Assembly: GCA_030549335.1 (NCBI GenBank)
Contig: CM060194.1
Coordinates: forward strand, 38,457,171-38,521,170
Direction: 5' to 3'
From: Pontederia crassipes
Lineage: Eukaryota; Streptophyta; Magnoliopsida; Commelinales; Pontederiaceae
Length of the DNA stretch: 64,000 nt
The notes under the pieces were generated by a model, which saw only the letters and a program-made list of their open reading frames with translations, had not been told where the DNA came from and made no database searches. Positions 46,611 to 58,664 of the stretch are shown piece after piece. Both the position numbers and the translations under genes were made by a program. Position 1 is the first letter of the stretch, and each line of letters begins with the position of its first letter.

Positions 46611-48648
46611 GTATCAACATTAAAAGGTTAGACTTTGTAAAATTATAAATTAAATAAAAACAATTAAAATACAAACTTAATTACTATTTCCTACAAAGTA
46701 ACTCCCAAACTAGGCATTTGATATGTCACGGGCATCTCTGTATGCTCTGGTCAATACTGAGGTCAGTGGACGTGACGACCTTGCAAAATTTATACATTTT
46801 TTTACTTTTTGTAGTAAATTTAAGATCAGGCTCAACTTTTTCTAATAAATTAGGAGTCAGACTCAAGATGAGTACCAGATGCTTCCTAAATTTTTTGGTC
46901 ATATTTGGTGGCTCTTTTTTTTATCATATTTTCATTTTATTTGCTAAGAATGTGGAACTATATTCTTAGTAAATTTTATGAGAATATGACTAAAAAGAGG
47001 CACCAAAATTATGAAAAATAATTATCAGTATTTGATTTTAAATTGAATTCAACTCTAAATTTACTAGCAAATGGCTCCATTTCTATTATGATGACTACTC
47101 ATGTGATTGAAGAAATTCTCACTATAATATTAAAGATGTTATTTCCCTATTAACCTTGTAACATATGATTTCTTGCATGTTAATTTCTAGCTATACTAAT
47201 AACAACTATATAAAAATGTAGGTGCAAAAAAATTAATATAAGAAACTACTATTATTACAATTGTCAACAAAGAAACTACTGTCAGCAAATAAAACGATAG
47301 CTGAGATTGTCACTTGGGTTTTGAGGCTCAGGATTACTAACTCAAGGTTCTTATTAAGCAAATAAAATGGAATTATTGACTCAAGGTCCTTAGTAAGCAA
47401 ATAAAATGGAATTATTGACTCAAGGTCCTTAGTAATCAAATTAAATTGTAACACAACAAGAAGTCAATACTAAAATTTGCATCTAAGAATTATAGTTTCT
47501 ACATATTATCAAGCATACAATTTAAAAAAAAACTTATTATCAACCAACAAGAGAATTATGATTTAACAAAAAACATATGTGATATCATTTTTTTAAAAAT
47601 AATGTCGTTGTTAACAGATTAAAATGTGTAATTTGAAAATATCATCAACACATTGAAACATATACTTTGATGCCATAAACTACATGAACTCAAATGTCCA
47701 ATCATGGTCATTAGCATAGCAAACGCTAGTGTAATCCCAAAGGCAAGCTTTTGGACAAGAGATCCGAAGGACTTAACCCCATATGCGATCGAGAATGCAG
47801 CGGGCGGCACGAAAGGTGGCAGGTGGCACGGAAGGCAGGAGGAGGCACGGCAGGTGGTGCGGCGATTGCGACGACATCGACGAGGAGGAGGAGGATGGTG
47901 ACGACGACGACGAAGGCAATAAGGAAGGGATAGGCGGCAAGCGGCCGACAACGTGATGATTGCGACGACGACGAGGAGGACGACGATGGCAAAGGCAATG
48001 AGGAAGGGACACTTGCAAGTGCGAGCAGTAAAAGATTAAAACAAAAAGAGGGGTTAAAAGTAACTATTTAGCATCACAAAAACACGTGAAGCTAATTAGA
48101 TGATGAATTGGCACTGAAGCGAAAAATCAGATTCAAGATTGTGAAGCTAATTGGACTGTAAAGTGGCACCAATAAAAGAATTTGGTTAATAAGGCGGTGC
48201 TAAGGTGGCATTTAAGTGCGATGCTAATTATAGGATATTGTGATGTCGATAAGTTATTTTTTTATTTTTTTTCTAATTAAACTATGGAGAAAATTATATC
48301 CATTAATTCAATTCTCATGATTTATAATTAATGATATAAAATACAATTTATAGATAACTAATTTTCAAAAAATTGGATCAATTTATAGATAATTAAGATA
48401 TCATATGATATATGTTGTATATATAAATTATATATTGAAATACGTGTGTATATATGTATGTGTAGGTATTAAGATTAGACGAACTATTTTATAAGTATAT
48501 ATAATATTTATATTAACGAATGTATATATAAGTAATTATATTACCTAATTATATCAACATAGATGTATATCTAACTATATCAACATATATGTACACATAA
48601 TTATATCAAAATATGCATGTATACTCATATAAGTATTACCTAATTATA
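46611..48648. other. Interior of CACTA 3 with GC-rich patch
   Basis: 46700-47500 holds AT-rich DNA with a ~70-bp direct repeat near 47350-47440 (GACTCAAGG.CCTTAGTAA). 47770-48010 is GC-rich with CGACGA repeats and opens frames on both strands. I recognise no protein. 48060-48250 has GCTAATT/GGTGCTAA repeats. 48470-48650 has a TATATCAACATA-type minisatellite. Confidence 0.45.
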
Positions 48649-50025
48649 GAGTAAATTTCCGTCATGGTCATCCAACTTAGGGGCATTCTCGGTAAGGTCA
48701 TCCAACTTCACTTTGTAACACTACGATTATCGAACTTTAAAAATATTTCAATCACGGTCATCGCGACCAGTTATAACCAGTAAAATAGTAAATCAATGAT
48801 GTAGCACTGACGTGGATGCTTATGTGGCACCACATCAGTATTTTCTCTCTCCTCCATGTCGGATAAAAAAATAAAAATTGACACGTTAGCTTTTTTTCTC
48901 TCTACTCCATCCAAACTTAATTTTGTATCTATATAATCATCCAACTTTTTAAAACTTTCAGACAAGGTCATTGAACTTTTCAAATTTTCAATTGCACTCA
49001 TCACTAAAAATTTAAAAACTTAAAATAAAAAAATAAATAAAAAATAAAACTTTGAAGATACTTAGATTGACTTGGTACATTTTTTTTGGCACAACCCCAT
49101 TCGGATGACCAAACTTTTATGTGTATTAAATATATAATATTATGAAAATTAATCATTTTTAATTAAAGAAATAAAAAAATAACACATGATTATATTTTTT
49201 GCACTAAAATTTAAAATAATAAAATTATTATAATTGGAAAATAAATATACTTTTTTTGTGTGATATTTCATCAAGCTCGAGTCAAATCGTAATGACTCGT
49301 CGAGCAAGGTGCTAGGCACGACCCGTCATTTAACAAATTGTCGAGCCAAATTATCATAATATTAAAAATCAAAATTATTAATTATCATAATATTATATAA
49401 AAAAGTCGTGTTTGGCTCAACAATCCGCTAGATGTTGGGTTGTACCTAGCACTCCGCTGAGTGAGCCATTACGATTTGACTCTGTGTTATATAAAAATAT
49501 CATAAAATAATACAAAATATAATCAGTATGTTATTTTTATAATTTTTTATTTCCATAATTAAAAAAATTATTAATTATTATAATATTATGTATTTAATAC
49601 ACATAAAAAGTTTTGGGCGGCTCGATCTGAATGGGTTGTGCCAAAAAATGTACCGAGTTAGTCTAAGTGCCTTCAAAATTTTTTTATTTTTTTATATATA
49701 TTTAATATTTAATATTTTAAGTTTTTAAAGATGATCGTGATTGAAAATTTGAAAAGTTGGACCATGTAGATACAAAATTAAGTCTGAATGGAGCGGAGAG
49801 AAAAATGTTGATGTGGCAATTTGTATTTTTTTTAATATGACATGGAGGAGAGAAAAAATGTTGACGTGTGCACCATGTCAACGATTTACCGGTTTACTAG
49901 CTATAATCGATCACGATGAGCATGGCTGAAATGTTTCTAAATTTTGATGACCGTAATGTTACAGAGTAAAGTTGGATGACCTTACTAGGAATTTCCCCTA
50001 GATGACCATGTCTGAAATTTGCTCC
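48649..50025. mobile_element. Palindromic foldback element (MULE-like), 1377 bp
   Basis: A perfect 9-bp target duplication, CTAATTATA, lies at 48640-48648 and 50026-50034. The whole element is one large imperfect palindrome: the outer arms GAGTAAATTTC.GTCATGGTCATC pair with the reverse complement of the right end. Inner arms (49070-49130 with 49600-49670; 49275-49320 with 49435-49485) also pair. The centre is at about 49340. No coding. It is inserted in a TATATCAACATA-type minisatellite inside CACTA 3. Confidence 0.85.
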
Positions 50026-50108
50026 CTAATTATATCAACATTTGAATCTATACACACATATGTATACATGCACATAACGATATCAATATATATATACATA
50101 TATGTATG

Positions 50109-50142
<34 letters not shown>

Positions 50143-50400
50143 TGTATGTGTGCGTATTATGTGTCTGTATTACTTAATTATAGCAACATATATGTATAGC
50201 TAATAATATCAACATATATATACCTAATTTTGATATCAACGTATGCATATATACACATAATTATATCAACATATGTTTATATTTCCTAATTATAAGTTTA
50301 TATCAACAAAAATTTAATTATAACTTTATATTACCTAAATATATCAACAATGCATATATATACACACATACATGTATATCGCTATACATATATTTAATTA
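50026..50400. repeat. Minisatellite and (ATGT)n microsatellite
   Basis: Variants of CTAATTATATCAACATATATGTATA recur every 25-40 bp, as they do left of the palindromic element. A (TATG)n run occupies 50113-50150. Confidence 0.8.
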
Positions 50401-51425
50401 TTGCATTGTTCCTTTATATTTGGAATTTGTCTTATTCCATTGTGCTTTATATTATTCTTATATTGTACTTTATATTGTGAATTATCCAAAGTAGCGACTT
50501 TTCAGTTGAAGACTAACTGTTCAACTCCGAAGAAGGAACTCCATTCTACCATTGAACTTCTATCGAACTATTACCAAAACTATTATCAATTACATCCATT
50601 TATCAAAGCCAAGTTATACAATTATGAACGCTATTGAACTGCTATTGAACTATTACAACTTAAAAAAAATCCTACTGTTGGAACGCATAATATGGGTGAA
50701 TATCAATAAATACATTTAATGCCATGGATGAAGTTGAATACCTAATCTCTGCATAAAAATGTAACATAGCATAGGGTTCGAGCCATATGAATTCTCATCA
50801 ATAGCTAGCATGGTAAGAGATTCAGAAGATTGAGTCAACAAATTATCGAGTTCTTCAATGAAGTTAATTACTTCATGTTACATGATACGTAACATGATGT
50901 AAAAACATCACCACCAGCAAATACAAAGTCAGAGTATCACAGCACCTGCATTTTAGAAATGGGCAATGTGTACACTGAAAAGGAAAATAGGAAAAAAATC
51001 CATGTGAAGAGGCTTCTCAGCTTTCAATGCTAGAACAGTATTAGATTGTGTACCCCAGTTCATGAATAAGCTAGAAATATTTTGATTACATGCCAAAATA
51101 TGTTGCAATGCAGTTTACTCATAAAAATTGAATTCTCAAGTTTGTCAGAAGTTTAGGTTGGCTTGTGTTAGAGTGGCAATGCCAAAGTACAAAGGAGAGC
51201 TTTTCAAGTTGTGTTTGAAATACTTCCTTCTGCATCTGAATCACATGCTCATAAATAAGTCAATAGAAATATTGATGTGGATAAAATATCCCCAAGTTAA
51301 GCATGTCACACTAAGTTCCTGTGGATGAAAGTTTAACAATTAGAAGATATGTGTGTTTATCCAATGTAATCACGGATGATGGAAAGAATGACAGTATGTC
51401 ACTGTCTACATTCTTATTCATCGTC
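50401..51425. other. Interior of CACTA 3, nothing recognised
   Basis: Small frames (50401-50637, 51128-51328) without recognisable similarity. Moderate AT content. Confidence 0.4.
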
Positions 51426-52060
51426 CTAGAATGGCATGTCTTCATCAAGTGCTTCATCATCAACCTCCTCAATTGCTTTGCCCTTTCTCCTCTTTTCCCC
51501 CTCTTCTTCTCTTGTCTAATGATTCAAAGAGCAACACATGAAATGAGCAACACAACAAAATGAACAACACATGAAGTAAAAAGAGATTACCTTGGCTATT
51601 GGACAGGTACTCCTATAATGACCACGATTTTCGCACTCGCCACATATCCTCCTTTTGACCTCAGGTTGTGACATTGAAATTTTGACTCCCGATTTTATTC
51701 TTTGCATTTTCTTAGGTCTTCCTTTGGCTTTGACATAAGTTGGTTCATTAATCCATAGTTAAGCAGTCATATATTAGCAAAATAAGGTAGTTACCTTGTT
51801 AGTCGAGGGATGCTGTTCAATCCATGACTCTTGATGGAATGCTCGCATGACAATGAAGAAGTTGCTGTCGAGATGAAGAAGTTGTCATGGTTCTCAACAT
51901 CAAGCAATTCACTTGAACCCATCATATTTCTTGGGGACATATAAGTATGCATTTCTATTAACATCTTCACCTTAAAATAAACAAGTATGGCATTAAAATA
52001 AACAATCAGATTATCAACAAGATTTCTATTAACATCGAACTTTACATAGTCAGAAAACAC
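51426..52060 (-). pseudogene. Zinc-knuckle protein fragment (FAR1/transposase-like), probably captured
   Basis: Three exon-like pieces on the - strand. 51426-51515 encodes TREEEGEKRRKGKAIEEVDDEALDEDMPF and a stop. 51591 to about 51744 encodes NEPTYVKAKGRPKK then RRICGECENRGHYRSTCP, a CX2CX4HX4C knuckle. 51795 to about 52060 encodes a less recognisable segment ending LNSIPRLTR. The intron 51516-51590 has correct GT and AG and keeps the frame. The next acceptor appears mutated (TATGG for an expected TATAG). K.KGRP.....K and a CCHC knuckle near the C-terminus are typical of FAR1-related and Mutator-type transposase proteins, from memory. The SWIM and transposase core are absent. Confidence 0.55.
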
Positions 52061-52287
52061 AATAAGTAAACATGTTCAAATTAACCCTTAATCCATGAAT
52101 TAATAAAACATCTTCACATTAGCTGAGGGGGAGGAGGATTAGCTTAATGAAACATGCAGCAAATCCATCGTCTCTTTGCCACGGGGGAGGAGGGATTAGC
52201 TGAGGGGGTTAGTACCGTCTCTCAATCGTGAGGCTGTCGGAGGAGGATCAGGGTGCTCGAGGACGCCGGGGGCATAGGTGGACTCTG

Positions 52288-52659
52288 TCAGGTCTCTATA
52301 TCATCGAGGGAGGGAAGGAGGACAAAGCTCGTCTCGTCCATCGGAGGAGTGTCGATAGGAAGTAGGCAGAAGAACCGATGTCGTCCATCGTAAGAGGGGG
52401 AGGTGGAGCGCAAGAGAAGTAGGACGAAGAGCTCATCTTGTTGTCGGCAGATCTCCTCTGAGCTTGTCTCGTCCGTCAGAGGAGCGCCAACAAGAAGCAA
52501 GCAGAAGAACTGATCTTGTCCGTCCCACGAAGGGGAGGAGAAGCGCAGGAGAAGTAGGATGAAGAGTTCGTCTCCTCGTCGACAGATCTCCTTTGAGCTC
52601 ATCTCATCTATAAGAGGTGCACCGAAAGCAGGCGGCGGAGCCAATCTCCTTCGTCGCAA
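52288..52659 (-). repeat. 135-bp tandem repeat in open frame (CACTA 3)
   Basis: The - strand frame has a 45-residue unit (GAPLIDEMSSKEICRR..., then GAPLTDETSSEEICRQ..., then a partial DTPPMDETS), so a 135-bp DNA unit of about 2.5 copies. It is richer in G+C than its flanks. I do not recognise the protein; it may simply be a repeat that happens to be open. Confidence 0.65.
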
Positions 52660-53069
52660 GAAAGTAGACGAAAATTTCCGAGAGGTTTAGCTAGGGCGGA
52701 TGTCGGATTGGAGAGGCTGATCGGTTCATCGTTGCATAATCGATTCCCTTCATGCTACTCATTCGATTCAAGGCGCAAACATCGCAATTGCTGGTCGCAC
52801 CCTGCAACCAAGCAGTAGCACCTTAATATACCTATATATATGTGTGTGTATATATACATATATATATACATATATATATATATAATATATAATATATATG
52901 TGTGTGTATTGTATTCAATGAATTTATTAACAAGTTTGTGCTGCATCAGCGTTGCAAATAGCTACACATTGGAGTAACATTTCTTGTATTCTTATGCTTA
53001 TACATACATGTATATTTGTATTCATATACTTCTATGAATACAATAATAAGTAATATATAGTTTTTTTAT

Positions 53070-53826
53070 TAATTAACGCAAGCATTAGCATCACATTAAT
53101 GACAACAGAAGTTCAACGCCACATTAGCACCACATTGGCATCACAAACCTTGTGACGCAAAAGCTTTAGCGCCACAATGGCTGATGCCATCACGGCGTTA
53201 GACATCAGCTCGTGCATCAATGTACGCGACCTTACATAGTACGCGGCACAACCGCTTTGGTGCCACCAACGTCCGATGCCAAAATGACGCTAACTACAAC
53301 CTCAAAATTCAGCGTCGTTTTGGTGTCAACAAATCTGAGGCGCTAAATTGGACAACTCAGCTTCGTATTAATTGGACGCTAACATAGTGCTGAGTTTTAT
53401 GGTACATTTGCCTATTCGCGCGTGTTGTTAGTATCGAGATAGCATCGATACGATGTCAATGGAGCGTCGCAATGTGTTAACGCTATCGCGATGCGAAATC
53501 AACCAAAGGAGAGGCTATTGGCATCGTGTGTCTTTCGACGCTACCGTGGCGCTATTTCAGCATCATCTCTATTGGACACTAAGGTAGTGCTGAGTTTTAC
53601 CACTCATTTGCTTGTTCGCATGTGCATTGTTAGTGTCAAGATACCGTCGATATGGCGTAAACGGGTATCGTTATGTTTTAACGCTTCGCGATGCAAAATC
53701 GATGTAAAGGAGAGGCTATGGGCGTTGCTAGTCTTCCGGCTATGTTTCATCACTAATGGCGTTGAGTTAGCATCACAATTGTGGAGACACCAATCTTCGT
53801 CGCTAATCAACGATTTTCTTGTAGTG
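53070..53826 (-). repeat. Right subterminal repeats and terminus of CACTA 3
   Basis: Variants of TTAGCATCAC / GACGCTAA / TTAGCGTC are dense across the block. It contains an imperfect internal duplication of about 190 bp: GTGCTGAGTTTTA..CATTTGC and GGAGAGGCTAT.GGC each occur twice (53390-53515 and 53588-53720). It ends at the CACTACAAGAAAAT terminus. Confidence 0.8.
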
Positions 53827-54031
53827 ACGGACCGACATGGGCCCAATGACCATAGGCCCATTCTGGGTGACCCGATGAGCTCAGGGTCCTCTCATCTAGA
53901 CGTCCATCACCTCCACCACTGTTGCCGGTGTGATTGATGAGTCATCCCTAGGATCTATGGTCATCGGCGACTAATGCATGCAAAATATGACATATATTTA
54001 GTAATGCATTTAATCTTATTTTAAATCATTT

Positions 54032-55678
54032 TCTAATAACATGTATCATTTTATGAGATTACTTAAATTAATTTAAAAAAATGAAAAACTAACCAAATGT
54101 GAAGCAAGAAATTAAATTACAAAGCCAACGAAAAAAATTGTGCTCAAATTGAAGTTAAAATAGAGCCAGAAAGTGAAAAACAATTAGGCTGCGGAAGGCT
54201 GAAAATTTGCTATCACAGGTGGGCCATGAGAAATTCTTCATATCCGTTAATTAGAGCCATGAAATTGCTTTAACGGATCATTAAAATGCATTTTTCAACA
54301 CCAAAAACTTGCCCGAGGCATGGCGTGACCAGCCCATCACGAGGCATGAAATCCATAGTTTTTATGTGAATTGCACACTATAAGGATCATGAAAATCTTT
54401 TCACAGGTCATGGAAATCCATTTCTAGTCCCATTCTGACATTGTTTAAGTTGCGAAAACCATATTATAGGCAGTGACGGACCGCAGTTTCAAGATTTGGA
54501 TGAGTTTTTAAAAGAATTTCAAGTGCACAAGGACTCTGCTCATACTATTTGATCACAAAATGATTTAAAAACATATTATAGATCAAAATTCAGAGTTTGA
54601 CAAGGTTAAATCTCATAATTGATTCTACTAAGAATTTATCACAAAGAAAACATTCTTCTCCAATCACATGGAAATTTGAACCCCTATCAATAGAGGTCTT
54701 CTACAGTCAAAAGAGACCATGCTAGGCTCTGCAACCTATGCTTTGAAGACAAAAAAACATGGGAGCATCTTAAAGAAAAATTGAGAAGATTTCTATGTAG
54801 TGATATGAACGAGGATCGTGCAGCGATTAATCGTTCGTTATAGAAAGTACTCCTAGTTTTATTTCATGTTGGGATGCATCATATTATGCTTTAAGGTTCT
54901 ATCTTTTTAATCTTTGTAATATAGATAATTTAGTTTAGTTTTAAAGTTTCATATCTATTTCTGCAAGAGGCTTATTGTTAACATAATTTTGTGAACCTTT
55001 CTTTAGTGATTGATTATAATTCGTTTAACCTTTAAGAACATGATTGTTGTGTTTATGACTTTTCATTAGTTTTAATTGAATTATTAGTTAATTATTAATT
55101 GGAAAGTGTAATCAATCTATTAATTCACAATTTCTATTAAGCAATTCTGTCGTAATCTAATAAAATTGGACGGAGTATTAGATTGCATGGTCTGCCAAGT
55201 TAACTCGAGTGAGTAATTTGATAGTGTAGGAATTACAACTTAAAGCATTATAATCTGAGTAGGATTGAAAGTAAATCTGAGTAGAGCATTCTCATCTTAT
55301 TAGGATTAAAGATAGTTGTTTTACCTGGTTATAAAGATCATACTTTAGGTGTTCCTAATCTATCTAAAAGTTAAACTTGATTATCTTTCGATTAAATCAA
55401 TCGCTACTTAGGTGAAACAAAGTTTGTTCTTGATCATTTTAACTCATCCTAATACCCTAGACATCATTAGATTAGTTTAGTTTAGTTTTAGCCTTTACTT
55501 TCTGTAATTTTATTTTCTGAAACTCTTTTACTTGCAACCTTATTGTCTCTTATTATCTCTAAAATTAGTTTAGTGAAGTAAGTAATTTCTCATGAGTTCG
55601 ACATCGTACTCATTACACTTTATTACTTGAGTGACTAGTGCACTTACTAGTATTTAATTGTTACCAATTTTCGCATAA
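54032..55678 (+). repeat. Athila-like gypsy LTR
   Basis: The start (TCTAATAACATGTATCATTTTATG) and end (TTATTACTTGAGTGACTAGTGCACTTACTAG...TCGCATAA) parallel the LTR at 24026-25686. It is followed directly by a degenerate primer-binding region. About 1650 bp. Confidence 0.65.
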
Positions 55679-56515
55679 AGTTTTTAGCATTGCTGCCGAA
55701 GAATTATTTTTTACTTACCACTCTTATTTTATGCTACTTTGAGACTTTATTTTTCTATTGCTTTCACTTATTCTTTTAGTTATATAAGTTTTCAAGTTTA
55801 CATCTTTTATACACAACTCAACTATCATGATCATATCACTACATCTTCGTTGCGAAAGAAGAAAATGCCCACCAATCAATTTGCAGAAGATAAAGTTGTT
55901 GTCCAACAACATGAAGTTCACAATGATGCTTCATCAAGTCACAGCAAGATGAATTTACTTCAGCAAAATTTAAGTGAAGATCCTTTTGTGGACAAAACAA
56001 ACTATAATCACAAGCAAGTTGAATCCCATGCTGAAACAACTCTACAAGCAAATCATATCAAATTGAAAATTTAGAGATCAACTTCAAACTTTCAACATCG
56101 AAGCAACGAGACCAAGGATGTCATCACATCATTTCTGGAATCAAAGTCTTTAGTTGAGCCAAAAATTGACCTCAAAAGGATGATGGGTCAACTAATTGCA
56201 ACAATTGAAAGGAAGCTTTAAATGTAGGATCAACACATTCAAAACTTGGCAGCCCAATTGACTCAAATTGAAAAAAAAATTGAAATGGATGATTCGATTC
56301 GATTATTCGACATGGAGCTCAAATTCAATGCCTTGGAAGTGAAGTTACATGCATTACAGAGTCAAGTTGTACAATTGACTTCTCTAAACTCTGAAGCATC
56401 AAAGCACAATGATAAAAGCCCAATCATCATTATGTTCTCATACCACCATCAACATTCATATCAAAGAAGAGGACATCCGATAACAAAGTCTTCACGCCCC
56501 TGCTAGAAAAAGCTG
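55679..56515 (+). pseudogene. Gypsy leader and gag-like fragment (Athila-like)
   Basis: TTTTTAGCATTGCTGCCGAA at 55681-55700 is a decayed form of the TTTTTGGCGCCGTTGCCGGGGA primer-binding/leader signature of Athila-type elements. The frames that follow (MPTNQFAEDKVVVQQHEVHN at 55865; QNLAAQLTQIEKKIEMDDSI and VKLHALQSQVVQLTSL at 56235-56390) are short and resemble the coiled C-terminal gag region with paired LA.Q.-type repeats. No pol and no right LTR follow, so the element is truncated. Confidence 0.5.
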
Positions 56516-57840
56516 CTCTTGAGTGAGTCTAACCGTCTACCTAAGCTGGTAAAGGCAGGACTGACATATAATACATCGGGAGTGCCAAGAGCACCGACCA
56601 TAGCAGAACAAATTGGCTCCCACGTGATAATAGACGTGCAATCTAGTCGTGAAGTCTGTGCTCCATATGCTCGATGACTGGCGTCCAACCTCTGAAAATA
56701 ATGTGGCGATTTGAAATCAGAAGTCCCAAGTAGGTGATCGGAAGGGTGCTGATCGTGGTGTGAAGTTGGGATGCACAACTCTAATTTAAACTCATTAGCT
56801 TGACTTTCGACATATGATTTATGTTGAGACTAATATAAGATAATCAATTAAAATAAATATATGAATTTGCAGTTAAGGCACAATCTCACAAGGACTATTT
56901 CATGTGATCATGAATGTTTGATGTGATGAGGCTTAGCATGTGTAGTTGTGGATGATGCCCACCCTTGTGTCATCGTCCGGTGGTGGAGGTTCTTTAAGTA
57001 CAACAATGTTCATATATTGAAGTTGGGAGCTATGTTGCTTATTGTCATGAATAGTAGAATGATTCTTGATTCGCCATTGGACTGATGTGATTATAGTCTT
57101 TGGCATCGTTGATGTGTGCCTCTTCTTGATTTGCCACTATTGTGTTGTAGTCGAAGAGGTCTTTATTGATTTTGGTTGTTTTCTTTCTCTCCTTAGTGAT
57201 TTTTGGATTTGGAGACATGTGGTTATTGGTATTGATGATAATGTTGATGTTGATGTTGGAGATGAAGTTTGTGTAATGGGGACTTCCGAAGGCTAGCTCC
57301 TCCTTCTAACTTGTCCATCTTCAACAATGCATGCACTTGTCTCCTTTACATGCCATTGCGTACCGCGGAGTACACTTGGTTGACTGGACCAGCATCTTTC
57401 AACCAACTCTCAGGGAGGCCTGGGGTCCGTGATTTATGGTATTGCCAATTTGACTCTTTTAGCCCATTGGCTTAGATGAATTATGGGGCTGGGAATAGCA
57501 TCTCACGATTAGATTTTGATACCTGTTATGGTCGGGACCTATAAGGGGAGTCGAGGTTCATTTTACCTCGAGGAGCATCATCTTTCTGGCGAGGTGTAGC
57601 AGCCATGGTGCTGCGAGTTCGTACCCTTATGGGCCCTCTCGACTTTCCCAAAGGCGACGGTTTCGAACACCTAGTCCATGGAGGGAGAGCGGAGCTCTGG
57701 TACATGGTCTCCCATATTCAGAGAGCACGTCTGTCAGATCAGCGCTTCGCAAAGCTAGGCCCTTCATCAACGATTGGATGGTATGCGCTCGAACCGCTCC
57801 AGGTCGGATGGGTTTGGCTGTCAGAGTCGTTCTTGATGCG
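56516..57840. other. Unidentified DNA
   Basis: Open frames at 56503-56778 (-), 57269-57475 (+) and 57605-57868 (+) have normal-looking composition but match nothing I know. The last could be the decayed region before the LINE reverse transcriptase that follows. Confidence 0.35.
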
Positions 57841-58660
57841 CAGCCTTAAAATCTCTCAATTCAAATAGGTACATTAATAGAAAAAGTTTTTTTTATATTT
57901 AAAGCTGACATGGCAAAAGCATTTGATAGGGTGTCTTATTCTGCAATTAGGTCTTCCATGCTTAGGATGAACTACTCGGATAAATTCATTAATTGGTGTC
58001 CAATCTGCCAAATTCTCTTGTTGGGTTAATGGTGAGCAGTCCCCTTATTTTCCTTCTTATGTGGGTATGAGACAGGGTGACTCCATCTCTCCTTACTTAT
58101 TTACTATCATTTTCTAAATTCTAACTTCTATACTTAATAGGGTTGTCTCCTTAAATTTTATAATTCCATTAAATTTTACTATCACTTTGGACTTTAGTTC
58201 AGAATGACTTATGCTACACCTTCTCCTATACTGCCTCTTGGAATGAAGGGGACTACTTTCGTGAGGAGCATGACCCAGATCCCTTCTCACAGGCTAGGAT
58301 TCATTCTATCATCGCCTTTTGTTTGTGGGGATTTTGGATAGCATGTAATGATGTTCATTTTTCTTTCAAACAAATTTTCATCTCAACTGTATGGAGAAGG
58401 GCACGGGCTTTGACGAGTACACTAGATCCACCCTTCTCGAGGCTACTTGCCCCCAAGGCCCAATCTGGTCTAGTGGGAGGCCCAGACTCCTACTTGGATG
58501 AAGGTTAACTCCAATGAGTCCTTCACTAATCTCGGAGAATTGGGAGGGGAGAGTTTATCATTAGAAATACTAATGGGTCATTTCTTATGACAGATGCACT
58601 TCATTGCAAGGCCAGCACTGTTCTGTGGAACGAGGCATGGGGGCGCTTCCTAGGAGTTAC
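57841..58660 (+). mobile_element. LINE (L1-type) RT and RNase H fragment
   Basis: 57900-58120 reads KADMAKAFDRVSYSAIRSSMLRM, then NGEQSPYFPSYVGMRQGDSISPYLFTI. These are the LDMSKAYDRV and G.RQGDPLSPYLF blocks of LINE reverse transcriptases. The FADD block and most of the thumb are missing. 58320-58500 (CLWGFWIACNDVHFSF) and 58490-58660 (KVNSNESFTNLGELGGEFIIRNTNGSFLMTDALHCKAST) match the plant LINE C-terminal RNase H (WVKVN.DGS...GG.G.I.RN..G.....A). It ends at the TSD of the solo LTR. Confidence 0.75.
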
Positions 58661-58664
58661 TTTA

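Larger units (their letters stand above)
45128..53826 (-). mobile_element. CACTA (En/Spm) element 3, about 8.7 kb, no transposase seen
   Basis: The right terminus ATTTTCTTGTAGTG ends at 53826. Its reverse complement CACTACAAGAAAATCGTT pairs with the left TACAAGAAAATTGTTCATTAG at 45131, where the first bases have mutated (TAAT for CACT). GACGCTAA-type subterminal repeats fill both ends (about 45140-45600 and 53070-53800). ORF2 lies on the - strand near the left end. TNP2 is absent, and the middle holds a palindromic insertion, a zinc-knuckle gene fragment and repeats. Flanking triplets are ACA and ACG, an imperfect 3-bp TSD. Confidence 0.7.

Noticed and set aside
57605..57868. 87-residue open frame
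   Set aside because: Not recognisable as a host gene. It lies directly before LINE RT coding and is probably decayed LINE sequence.
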